Shown piece by piece: positions 40,020 to 51,512 of a stretch of DNA of 64,000 bases; the stretch's first letter is position 1; the number at the start of each line of letters is the position of its first letter. A model generated the notes under the pieces. That model saw only the letters and a program-made list of their open reading frames with translations, had not been told where the DNA came from and did not search any database. This DNA is from Symbiodinium microadriaticum. Taxonomy: Eukaryota; Sar; Dinophyceae; Suessiales; Symbiodiniaceae. A program made the position numbers and the translations under genes. The DNA lies in the NCBI GenBank assembly GCA_001939145.1, contig LSRX01000132.1:197735-261734 (forward strand). Direction: 5' to 3'.

Positions 40020-43000
40020 GGGGGGGGGGCCACGCTCCAGCCTTTTGCGGCTGCGGAACTGGATCCGGGCGGCGGGGGGGGGGGGGGGAATCCTCGCAGC
40101 TCAGCAGGCCCTCGCCTCCGCAAGGAAGCATCCAGGGGGGGGGGGGGTTCCGAAAGCACACGGCACACAGCGCTTCTGACCCTGATGGTGCTTGGGGGGG
40201 GGGGGGCCAACGATCGGGGACAACTTCTTGCAAGATGTCCTGACCGAGTCGTGGGGGGGGGGGGGAACAAACTAGGCGTGCAGTCCCTGCCTGGAGCATG
40301 TCCACGGTGAAGGGGGGGGGGGGGGCGCTCTAGAAGAATACACGCGTGACATCGTAAATCCCAGCAAGATGGGGGGGGGGGGGGGCTCGACGGCACGTAT
40401 TGTAAGGCTGCTTCGCAGTACTGCACTGGGGGGGGGGGGGGGGGAGAGTCTAGGCCAGTCTACGCGTCGCTTATTGACTCCGAGAAGTGGGGGGGGGGGG
40501 GGGTTTGGACTCGCCACATACCACCCAGCTAAGTCCTTTGCCTTATTGGGGGGGGGGGGGATAGTCCAAGGTACCGCTGAAATAGAAGCTATGTGCTGCC
40601 TTATGAGCTTGCTGCATTAGTGACAGATCATTTCTGACTTCTGAAGGAAGTTGAAATCCTACTTGGGGGGGGGGGGGGTGGCCTTTAAGGTTCCTGACGA
40701 TGACGCGGAGAGCGTCCTTGGAGAGGGGGGGGGGGGGCGGGCCACCCTGGCAGAGGAGAAGCGGGCAAGAAACAGTCCGTGCTGGGGGGGGGGGGGTCCG
40801 GTTGGCTCGCTTCATGAAACCCCGCATTGCACTCCGAACACGCCGGCGCGACAACAATCGAGCCCGAGTCTGCATTTCAGCAGACAACAAACCGATTGCA
40901 AGGGGGGGGGGGGGCGAATGGCTCGGCAGGGTGGAAGAAGAGCAATATCAGCCACTCCATGGGGGGGGGGGGGCAAAAACAATTCCGGCTCATGTCCAAC
41001 TCACCAAGAAATCCCCGCGGGGGGGGGGGGGGAGACAGAGCTACAGACTGAGCAGACACCGCTATGCCTGAACTGCCTGGGGGGGGGGGGGTCATATTGC
41101 AGGGTTTGGTGTTGGCGTCACCCGCCCTCGAGACCGTGGCACCAGCTGGATGTCCGCATCTTCGAGGAAGTCTGCCAGCTTGCTCTTATCAGCCAGGGGG
41201 GGGGGGGGGCCCTGCACTGCCGAACCCCGGCGCCCTCTTTTTGCAAGAGATGGTGGGGGGGGGGGGGGCCTGCCCTGCTTTGGAGGATCCGAGTGGTCGC
41301 TTGAGCCTCTCATCAGCAGAGCATCGAGCAAAACTGTCCAACATGCTTAAAGGAAATCCTGGCCTCGTTTGCCGTTTATGAGCGTCCCGCCGAAGCTTGC
41401 TGGTCTCCCCCGGTGTCTCCTCCATCTGAACCGGGGGGGGGGGGGCACCGGCAAAGCTGCAGAGACTAACGTCGTCTTGGTCGGCAAGGGAGGGGGGGGG
41501 GGGGGCCACTAGCTATGCTTGAAGCAAAGCCAAGCTAGCCTCTCGACGTACTGGAATATACTATCATATAATTGAATACACCACTATGTATTGAATAAAC
41601 CATAGTATAGGGGGGGGGGGGGTGCCAAGACAAGGGGCTTCATGGGTTTAGACCACTAGCTCCAGAGAGGGGGGGGGGGGGTTGGCGGTCGGACCCCTTC
41701 GTCAATCGTCGATCCTTGCTTCTGAAATGACGGACCCGTGCTTTCTTGGATCGCTGAACTTGCGTCTTCCACGGGGCACAGGTCCGAGCCGAAGAGTGTA
41801 ACACTGACGCGTATACTTCTCCTCCAACCCAACACCAGTTGCATCTATCTAGCTCATCTGGCAGATCTTCGGCGCTACCTCCGAGGTATCAGAGAATGTC
41901 CAATGGGGGGGGGGGGGTTATGATCTGGAAACCTGCAGACCGCTTGGCGAGCGTTCACCGTCTGGGGGGGGGGGGGATCGCCACATGTTTACATGTGCAA
42001 AGGATTACACCTGAACCCCTTTGGGGGGGGGGGGGTCCATGGAACCCAACCACATCCTCGCACCTGTGGCGAAACGATCCACTTCCTACAGGTTGTGCTT
42101 TGGCATCGAGAAGGTAAGCTTTGGAACATTGGAACCATGGGGGGGGGGGGGGGGCATGACATCAACCACAGGAGCTCAGTATGGGTAGCCGGGGCCTCTG
42201 GGGGGGGGGGGGGGCGACCCGGGGAGCAGCATGCGAAGGCCCGGCCCAGCAGGCCCCCGGGGGGGGGGGGGCGATCGCTTGAACGCTGAAGGCACCAGAG
42301 GAGCTTCCGGCAGCTCAGGGGGGGGGGGGGTCGGCTCTGGTTTTGGCGATGTTCGGAATCATCAGCCTGGATTCTGGGGGGGGGGGGGGCCTGCAAGAGA
42401 ATTATCGTGGTCATTGAAGCCTCCTGACACATCGTGGGGGGGGGGGGGGTCCTGCTATCGATGGGAACTTCCTGCAAGATGCCCTGGGCTGATGCCAGAA
42501 ACAGGCACGACGGAAGCCGACGCGCAGGCACTTTTTGCGTAGGCCTGGAGTTCGGGGGGGGGGGGGGAGTTGCCTTGACCAGAGCTCACCGATCCCCCCC
42601 ACCAGATGCACGAAAGCGCACCGGCCTCGAAGGCAGACAATGAAGTCGCGGAAGGTCTCTACCGACACTCTTTCCAGCTCAAGGCCAACCTGGCGCCGAC
42701 GGGAATTCGGAATGCTTGGCTGCAGCTCCTGGGGGGGGGGGGGTCCCTCGATGCTGGAGCCCCCGCTCTAAGACTCGGAGTCTGAAGCTGGGGGGGGGGG
42801 GGCCGGAACTCCTCTTCACCAAAAAAAATAGCACCGGGACCCGAAAAAGGGGGGGGGGGGGCGACCCCGGCGGTGGACACAAGAGCGAAGACAAGAGCGA
42901 GAAAAAGGGGGGGGGGGGGGAAGGCCTCACTCGCCATCGGAGCTTTGACCCTCAGCGGTTTTTTGGGGGGGGGGGGGGGTTCAGGAAGACGGGTGGAGAG

Positions 43001-43790
43001 TGTCTTTTGGTTGCGCTTTTGTGTGGGGGGGGGGGGGGGAAGGGTCGTCTATGCAAGGGTTTGGCGCAGGACACCTTGCGTGCGGGGGGGGGGGGGGGGG
43101 GGCTGGTGACTTGCCTTTGAAAAGTTGAGAGTTCTTGCGGTGCGGGGGGGGGGGGGTTCAGTCGGTGGACCTGCAGAGGCTTCTCGTGAACCGAAGGAAA
43201 GCCCACATCCGAACTGCACAATCTGCAATCGGGTTCCATTACAAGGACGAGCACCGCCGAAGGGGGGGGGGGGGGCCCGAAGCGCTCAGCGAGATGCGTG
43301 CTTGGACAAGCCTGTGAGCTGGGGGGGGGGGGGTCGGGGCCGCTGTTCGGATACTGGAATCCTCGGAAAAACTCACAACGGGGGGGGGGGGGACCTAACC
43401 ACGAACCCAGCAGGGCCCCCGGCACCTTCGGCTTGACCGGGGGGGGGGGGGTTCGGCCAAGGCCTGCTCACCGACAGGCCGGATGTTGAGGGGTTCAGGG
43501 GGGGGGGGGGGCTAAAAACAGCTGCTAAGAGGCTTGGCGAAGTCGGAGCTGGCAGCGGTACTGTAGCATAATATACTAGAGCAAACTCGAAGATACTATA
43601 ACAAACCAAAACTCTGGGGGGGGGGGGGCTGGCCTTGGTTGGCTCTGCGGCTTGGGAGGCCCAGGTGAAACGAAGGGGGGGGGGGGGAGACGCTGTCGGT
43701 CCCTTTGGAAGACGAAGCAAAGAGGGTTTTTATGGGGGGGGGGGGGAGTTACTTCTTGTATCCGCCTTTTGTAGCTGCCTTCGGGCTAAA
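40020..43790. other. Heavily masked region with no confident gene
   Basis: Frames on both strands are full of Gly4/Pro4 artefacts. Possible native coding on the minus strand includes NDLSLMQQAHKAAHSFYFSG near 40600, KSKLADFLEDADIQLV near 41170 (related to the segment near 32640) and VETFRDFIVCLRGRCAFVHL near 42640. None belongs to a family I recognise. Short AT-rich palindromic stretches lie at 41560-41612 and 43560-43610. Confidence 0.4.
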
Positions 43791-43799
43791 TTGGGGGGG

Positions 43800-44480
43800 G
43801 GGGGGGTTGCGTCTCATCACGTGCCACGATGGCTTCTGTCGGTTGCCGGCTGGGGGGGGGGGGGTGGTAAGAAATGCCAGTCATGGATGGGCGTGGGGCA
43901 CGCTGCGAGCGGGGGGGGGGGGGGTTCGTTGTTTGCCGCCGTTCGATGAGCCAATGCGTCACAGTGCTCGGGGGGGGGGGGGCTGGAAAACAGTGAACAA
44001 CAGACGTCTGCACTGAGGGAGAGCCTGGGGGGGGGGGGGGGGCCTCCACGCCCAGGTAAAAGAACACGGACACTGAGACAAGTATGAGGGGGGGGGGGGG
44101 GCAGTGGGTGGATACGCTCCTGCACGGCCTCAACCACATGCAAAACGGGGGGGGGGGGGGAGAATCTCACAATCTAGTCATGCCACTTTCCGTGCGAATG
44201 GTATAGGGGGGGGGGGGGCTGATAGACTCGACGAGTTCTGGCAGATGTCTTGGGGCTCTCCGGCCCGTCCGGCCTTCCAAAAAGGCGCACTTTTTCATCC
44301 CCGCAAGTCATCGCAGCTGGGCAGGGGGGGGGGGGGCAGTTCGCCGGGCCCGCCTCGGATCAAGCACTGAGGCACACTGCGGGGGGGGGGGGGGGAAACG
44401 TCCGCAATGACCGCAGAGGAACCCGAAGAAAGGCCAGGATGGGGGGGGGGGGGGAGGACGACCCCAAAAGCCAAACCCTG
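43800..44480. repeat. Duplicated block, partial copy D
   Basis: It shares GTGCCACGATGGCTTCTGT, TCATGGATGGGC and CCACGCCCAGGT-like landmarks with 19435-19660 of copy A, then continues less clearly toward the part of copy A near 20260. It lies about 0.35 kb upstream of copy B, in the same orientation. Confidence 0.7.
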
Positions 44481-44829
44481 AACCCTGAACCCTAATTCCT
44501 GGGGGGGGGGGGGAGCCTAAAAACACCCCAAACCCATGGAAGAGAAAACCGCCAAAAACGGGGGGGGGGGGGCTCAGTGGCCGAAGGCCGCCTTCGGGCA
44601 GGAAGGGATCGCAAGGTCGGGGGGGGGGGGGGGTCGAGGAGGTGGGGGTGCTTTGCCTGGGGTTCCTGGATGCTCCACGTCGGCTAAGTGCTGGGCCTAG
44701 AATGAAAGCCCGCTCAGCGGAACCCCCTTTGACAATGGGGGGGGGGGGGTCCCTGCGTGTTTTCATGCTTCAAAAACTGTATGCGACTACCACAAGGGGG
44801 GGGGGGGGAGGTCGAGCCTGGCCCGAGCT

Positions 44830-47800
44830 TCCACCGCCAGATTCACCGAAGACTGGGGGGGGGGGGGTAGGAACAGTTTGGGATCTTCCCCCGACTGGGC
44901 CTTGTCACGCTTTTTTTGGGGTGTTTTGGGTCGAAAGCTGAGGTGGCCTCTGCTCTACGATCGCAGGCCAAAGAGCACCCAAACAACCAACCAACCCCGA
45001 AGGCCTTGAAACTTCGCAACTACACCGAACCGGGGGGGGGGGGGGCCCCCAGCACCTTCGGCTTGGCCCAGGCCCGGCAGCTTTGGCCAAGGGGGGGGGG
45101 GGGGCACGCCGGATCTTGAGGTTCAGAAGCGAAAAGAAGACATATCCTAGGGGGGGGGGGGGGGCTCGCAGCATTGGAAAACAGTGCTTCACAGATGGGG
45201 AGAGCGAGGGGGGGGGGGGGGTGGCCTTGTCTCTCTGGTTGGGAAGCCAGGAGAAAGGAAAAATGGCGGGGGGGGGGGGGCTAATACTTGCTATAGCGTG
45301 ACTTCATCACGTGCCACGATGGCTTCGGGGGGGGGGGGGTGGCAGCGAATGTCAGTCATGGATGGGCATGGGACACTGCGAGCCGGGGGGGGGGGGGGGT
45401 CGCTCTTTGTCCCCTGCGACGAGCCAAAAGGTCACAGTGCTCCTGGGGGGGGGGGGGGAAAGTCATCTGCAAAAGCGCAGGAAAAGCTTCGGTAGCAGAT
45501 CCACGCCCAGGTGAGAGAACGCTGAGACAAGGATGAATGCTGGAGGGTAGCAGTTGCTGGTCGGGGGGGGGGGGGCCTCAACCGCGCACAACACAAGTTG
45601 AGGTCCCGAGACTCTCACAACGGGGGGGGGGGGGTTTCAATGTTTACGGTACAGCAGTCTGATAGACAAGTTCTTTCCGGGGGGGGGGGGGGGTCCGCAA
45701 GTTCTGTGGAGGATTCGAGCGTCGAAGTCTCGAGATACAGGGGGGGGGGGGGATGTTCGTGCTGTGGGCCTTGGGGCTTCTGAAGCCCGGAATGTCCACA
45801 CAGCCCTTCTCCACGAAGGCTCCAGAGCCTCCACGGGAACGGAACCGCTTGGAGCCTGGGGGGGGGGGGGACCTTTGCCCTGCTGCTGCGGCTTCGGACC
45901 CGGAGCCGACGAAACCGGGGGGGGGGGGGAACAAACTCCGAGGACCTGAACAGGAACAGCAGCTCCAAATTGGATGGGGGGGGGGGGGTCAGGGAATTTC
46001 GAACAACCTCCGTGAAGCCCAAGCCCTTGGCCCTGGGGGGGGGGGGGCCAGCCTTCCAAGGAAGCTTTTTCTTGCCATCCCTTGCAAGGTCGGGGGGGGG
46101 GGGGGGCGGTCAAAGAGGGTCCGCCACGAGCCGCGGGCCCTGCCTCGGGTATGGGGGGGGGGGGGGAGGGTTTCAAGCAGTTCGGGGTGCTTCCGCGTCT
46201 TCCACGGACTGGGGGGGGGGGGGGTGTTGGCGAAACCTGCTCCAGGCATCTCCCCTCTACAACTGGAACAGGGGGGGGGGGGGATCCTGCCAGCGGGCTG
46301 CAGACTTGAAAACAGCAGATCAGAAAGGCGGGGGGGGGGGGGACTCTCATATAGATCCAAAAACCTTGTCCCCCCAGCGCCCGGCATAGGGGGGGGGGGG
46401 GCTGGCTCCACAATCCATGCGCTGGGAGGCGCAAGGCAATGTTAAGGGGGGGGGGGGGGGGCTGTCCATTGAGGATTGTTGCAGCATGTCACGATGTGGC
46501 TTCCAGGGGGGGGGGGGGGCAGACTCTGTCTATGTAGTACCACAGAGAGGTTGCCCGGTTGGGTCGGGGGGGGGGGGGGCTTAGACGGTTCACCTGTTGC
46601 TGCATAGGGCTTGCTCACTTGTGGGGGGGGGGGGGGGAGGTTGTTGGATAATCTCTGAGCCTTTCTTGGGCTGTTGTACATGCGGGGGGGGGGGGGAGGC
46701 GCACGAGAGCATCAGAATGCATATGGATGCACCTCCGGCGGAGGGGGGGGGGGGGCTCGGACGCTACACCCTGGAGTCGGTGCATAACACCGAGTGCTTC
46801 AGGGGGGGGGGGGGCGACTTGACCCCGGCACTCCAACGTCCGGACTGCAGCACTGGTGCGGGGGGGGGGGGGGGCGACCTCTGCTTTCTCCGGCAGCAAA
46901 CTTCCCAAGAAGCGCTCAGGGGGGGGGGGGGGGGCAGCGCGCCGAGGCCGAGGCCTCCCAGCCAGGAGTCGAAGAACGGGGGGGGGGGGGGCGCACTGAA
47001 AAACCCCGGCCGGGCCTCGGACTTTTTTGCTCGTGCGGGGGGGGGGGGGGGAGGGCAACCCGGAACTTCTCCTCCTCTTCCCGCACCTGGGCTTCTGGGG
47101 GGGGGGGGGCGAGATGCGAGCGCTTGCGAGCGGTGAGCAGGCGCAAAGTTCGGAGGGGGGGGGGGGGGCAGCGTCAGCGTCTCTGCTTTAGGCCGCAAGG
47201 CTAGTATAATGAATGGGGGGGGGGGGGCGCATAGGTGGGATCACTGCAGGCATATCCCCCCGTTCTTTGAACTGGGGGGGGGGGGGACAGCACCCAGGAC
47301 GGAGGACGACCCCCAATCCTGGCATCCCTGGCGGGGGGGGGGGGGAAGGCCCGCGCTGAGCTCGTTGCTACGCAGTTCAACCGTGAGGTTTGGGGGGGGG
47401 GGGGAAGGCGCATGATGCGCCGTCGCATGCAATTCCGAACAGAGCACCCTGGGGGGGGGGGGGCCATTCTTGTTCTTGGGCAGGTCCAACTGGTCCGCAA
47501 CGGCGGAGGGGGGGGGGGGGGGGCCCTCGTCGCCTCCAGCTGCAAAAGTTCAGAGGCAAAGCAAAAGGACATCGCTGGCAACGCACGAAGGCAGCAAAAA
47601 GAATTAAGCAAGAAAGATGCATTCTGCGGGGGGGGGGGGGGACGGCTGCATACAAGATACCCTAGACCCTAAACTCTAAATCTACAAAGTTGGTGGGGCC
47701 TTTTTTACCTCTAACTCAGAAGACTTAGGTCTGTGACTCCCTATTGGGGGGGGGGGGGATACTACTCAGTATAGGGCGTCTGCGTTTCACCCCAAGCCTC

Positions 47801-48600
47801 AGGTGGGGGGGGGGGGGACCTTGAACCCTGATTCCTTTAAACCCTGCATGAATCTTGAACCCCGGGGGGGGGGGGGGTATAGAACCTGCAAACGAAGCCC
47901 TGAAGGAATGCCTAAAGGAACCGGGGGGGGGGGGGGAATGAAACGGTTGGGGGGTTATGGATTTCGGGCATTTAAGCAACTGGGGGGGGGGGGGGCTAGG
48001 GTTGTTGTTGGGATGTACAGGGCTCGGCTTTTCACGATGTAACAATAGCTGCAATAACGATAGCAGCACGACAAGCAAAACGAACAAAGGAAAAGACAGG
48101 GGGGGGGGGGGGAACAACAAATAGAGGAACACTCTGGTACTGACAGCAGTCGCAACGCCAAGCATAGACATCGCGGTCAAGTCAAGGCACCGATACCTGC
48201 AGTAGAAATGTTAACAAGGGGGGGGGGGGGTGCTGGACATGAAAAGCCAGCAACAGAATTGTCGAGTTTAGGGCAAGGGGGGGGGGGGGTGAGAAGAGAC
48301 CAAATTGCCAAAGTGCTCACATGCCCAGAGCAAGCGGGGGGGGGGGGGAAGAGGCCGACGTTACAAGGGTATTGCGTGTATAGGTAACATAATATATAGT
48401 ATCACATAATGCAACAAAACATCTCATGATTCTTCCCATATGATATAGCTATACTTCCTCGCATGGAAACCCAACTTAAGTTATATATCTTCTAGTATGC
48501 AGGTACTTAGGATCCGTTGGGACGATGATAACGACCAGCTACTCATATGCAATTACAAATCGCAGCCAAATGAGGGCAATGCATGTATCTATACCCTCAG
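44830..48600. repeat. Duplicated block, copy B (poly-G masked)
   Basis: This is the long counterpart of 18990-23290. The alignment establishes the nature of the G grid: at 45210-45221, 45623-45634 and several other grid positions the run occupies the same number of bases as unmasked sequence in copy A. It carries one copy of the 49-bp unit that is expanded in A. A minus-strand LRR remnant (NLTVELRSNELSAGL) lies near 47370. Confidence 0.88.
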
Positions 48601-51499
48601 CCCTAGCACCCTAAGCCCTGAGCCGCTGAAGGGGGGGGGGGGGTGAAGACCCTACAACCTGCAACGAAAAAGAGGTGCAGTCGAACGCCGAGGGGCCTCC
48701 ACTTGCTCCCTACAGCTCGCGATGCTGAGGAGCTCCACTCGCTTAAGCGGGGGGGGGGGGGGCAGGAAGAAGACCGTGGACACCTGGTGCTTCGGCCCCC
48801 CCTGGGTGGGGGGGGGGGGGTTTAGGGTTCAGGGTTCAGGGTTTAGGGTTGAGGGTTCAGGGTTTAGGGGGGGGGGGGGCTTAGAGGCTTCAGGGTTCAA
48901 GGTTGTACAATCGCTTGGAAAAGTTGGGGGGGGGGGGGGGCTATGCTACAGTATACCTTTGAAAGGCTTGTGGACTCCCAAAATGGGGGGGGGGGGGACA
49001 GCCGAGAAGACTCCGAGAAGACCTCTAGTTAGCAAGCTTCTTCGGGGGGGGGGGGGACTCAAACTCCAACACCATAAGGCCCTAAACCCCAAGACCCTCA
49101 ACGGGGGGGGGGGGGAAACCCCTACACAAAAATCCGCATGTCTCCGAGCCAGGGTGAGCTAGGGGGGGGGGGGGAGGGTTCAAGCAAGGGAAAACCCCAA
49201 CCACCCTGAACCTTAAAGCCGGGGGGGGGGGGGCCCTCAAACCAGAACCCAGCTCCTGAAACCCTATGAACCCGACACACTGAACTCAGAACCCTGAACC
49301 CCTAAAACCCCTAAACAACAAAACTCGACACCTGCTGTGGGGGGGGGGGGGTGGATCCAGAGCATGGTGGTCGTCACATCGCTGATCCTTTCTCTCCAAA
49401 AGTAGGCTCAGAAAACGTTTCTCTGTTTCTGGGTGGGTTAGATCAGTCTAGTCTCGGGGGGGGGGGGGGTGACATATGGGTCTTGTATAGGTTTGGGGTT
49501 GTCTCATAGGGACTCGGGGGGGGGGGGGTAGCTGATTAGCTTTCGGGTTTGAGTGCTCAGGGCTTCACGGCGTTAGGGGTTGGGCTTGAGGGTCTCAGGG
49601 TTAAAGAATGTATCTAGCTTTGGGATTACCGTCCAGGATGTGTAGACGACGGCACATCGAAAGACTACAGGCCGAATCCCTGGACTCCTGCGGGGGGGGG
49701 GGGGGACCCACTTCTGCTTTCTCCTACCGTGAGGTTTGCAATGGTGAACGTGGGGGGGGGGGGGAAGAGAATGATATGCAGCATTATGGTACACTATCCC
49801 CTTATCGTAACCCTTTGAAGAACCCCTTGAAGGATCCCTAGACTCCTCTAAAGACTTATTTGGGGATTTGGGGGGGGGGGGGGACCCTAGTATAGTACCT
49901 AAATAGTAGGATCCTTATTATAAGGACCGGGGGGGGGGGGGCTCCTTATTTTCGGAAACTCCCATTTGGAGAACTCCGCAAAGAAAGGGGGGGGGGGGGG
50001 TGAAACAAAAGCGGAGCGAGTGGCGGACTCCAGGCGCCTCCGGCGTGGGGGGGGGGGGGGACGACACCTTGGCGTCAGCTCTTTCGGGCTTAAAAGGGGT
50101 ACCAGGGGGGGGGGGGGGGAGGTTCTTTAAGGGCTTGCTATACATCACTATTTAAAGGGTGAGAGGGGGGGGGGGGGAGGGTTCCCTAGTAGCTTTAGAG
50201 GCTTGAGGGCTTCTAGGGCGTTGGGGGGGGGGGGGGTAAGGTTAGGGCTTTAGGGTTTCTAGATGTGGCGGGTTTTAAGATTGGGGGGGGGGGGGTGAGT
50301 AACTACCCGAAACCCTGAAATGCACAGGGGCTTCATAGTTGGGGGGGGGGGGGGGAGTGTGTGAAAGATGACAGTAGAGTCGGACACTATGGACCCTAAA
50401 GGGGGGGGGGGGGACCAGAAACAAAAATCTAAGGCTCGCAGAGGTGCGAAGCTCCGGTGGGGGGGGGGGGGGGCGAAGGGAACCCCTAAAACCCGTTTAG
50501 GGTTTAGGGTTCGAGGGTGGGGGGGGGGGGGGTTTAGGGTTTACGGTTTAGGGGGGTTCAAAGAGAATGAGCCCCCAGGGGGGGGGGGGGCCCCTCTGTG
50601 CCTCCGCAGCTGTGGCGCCAGTCCTCTCTGCATCTCGGGGGGGGGGGGGTCCTTTAAGGGTCAGGTGGGTCAGGGCCGTACTTTGGAGCTTTGGGGGGGG
50701 GGGGGGGGGAACTCGTCTGAACTCGGTTTCGATGCCCTGCAGATAAATATCGAAGGGGGGGGGGGGGCGAGGAGTATAACAACAATCTTTGTCGAAGTGC
50801 CCTGCCCTATGCCTTGGAAACCCTAAACCCTAAACCAAGAACCCCTTTTGGACCCTTGGGATCAGGGCCTTTGGGGGGGGGGGGGAGCTGAATTCGCTGC
50901 ATTCACTGCTGTGTCCACCGACTTGGGAGGGGGGGGGGGGGGGGTGTAAAATTTAGGCTTGAGGGCTTAGGGCTTTAGGGTTGCAGGGCTGGGGGGGGGG
51001 GGGGGTTGGAAGTTCGGGCATCCTGGTTGTGAGGTACCACCCGCTGCAGGGGGGGGGGGGGGACGATGGTGGCGGTGAGATTGTCGATCACCTGCCGGGG
51101 AGGGGGGGTTCCTACCATAAGGGTATAGAAGGGCACAACAGGGGTCAGGTTTAGTTTTAAGGGTCCTATGAAGCGTCATATTAAGACATTAAGACTAACT
51201 TTCATGGCTTTTTGCTGTTAAAGCTTGGGGGGGGGGGGGGAGGTCAGGGTCTCCCCGTGCCCGCCTTGTTGTAGGACTGCTCGGGGGGGGGGGGGGGGGC
51301 TCGACTTCTACACCTTAAAGCCTGAACCCTTGAAAACACTAACCGGGGGGGGGGGGGCTAACCTGGGTGAAGGCTCGCTTAAACCCGCTTAAACCCTCCC
51401 CACGGGGGGGGGGGGGAAGGCGATGATGCAGACGATGGGCATCAGCCGCCCGGCCTCTGGAAGGGGGGGGGGGGGGGGGGGGGGGGGGTCGGTTTTGGG
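48601..51499. other. Intergenic DNA with telomere-like units, poly-G masked
   Basis: GGTTTAGGG-type variants are visible at 48820-48870, 49540-49600 and 50490-50550. No gene is supported. The apparent frames at 48722-49162 and 50368-50826 are built around G-grid glycines. A MITE-like palindrome lies at 49860-49985. Confidence 0.55.
49860..49985. mobile_element. MITE-like palindromic element, family 2, copy 1
   Basis: It is homologous to 62005-62125. Shared parts are ACCCTA-TAGTACC, TAGTAGGACCCTTATTATAAGG (here with one change) and the end TTTTCGGAAA-CTCCCA. Part of each terminal repeat is hidden by the G grid. Confidence 0.55.
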
Positions 51500-51512
51500 N
51501 NNNNNNNNNNNN
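51500..51512. other. Assembly gap (13 N)
   Basis: A run of 13 Ns that ends the poly-G-gridded contig. The 26 Gs just before it (51463-51488) exceed a single 12-base replacement. No grid-phased G runs occur to its right. Confidence 0.99.

Larger units (their letters stand above)
29750..51488. repeat. Poly-G runs on an exact 59-base grid (probable artefact)
   Basis: Runs of at least 12 G end at 29763 + 59n over the entire contig between the two N gaps, with at most a few extra Gs from native neighbours. Checked examples are 30058, 30117, 30176, 31061, 31238, 33008, 33185, 35014, 35427, 42271, 45221, 45634, 48643 and 51416. The 369 grid positions are mostly filled, with some stretches skipped but the phase kept. 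Where homologous unmasked sequence exists in the window, run and original have the same length, so bases are replaced. All Gly4 and Pro4 runs in translations from here are products of this. Confidence 0.97.

Noticed and set aside
29750-51488. CRISPR-like or G-quadruplex array (12-base repeat, 47-base spacers)
   Set aside because: The repeat is pure G, the period never drifts, the spacers are ordinary genomic sequence continuous with paralogues, and the runs replace native bases. The signal stops exactly at the N gaps.
51463-51488. Long 26-G run before the 13-N gap as a distinct feature
   Set aside because: It holds the last grid position (ending 51475) plus further Gs at a contig end, most likely the same artefact or poor terminal consensus.
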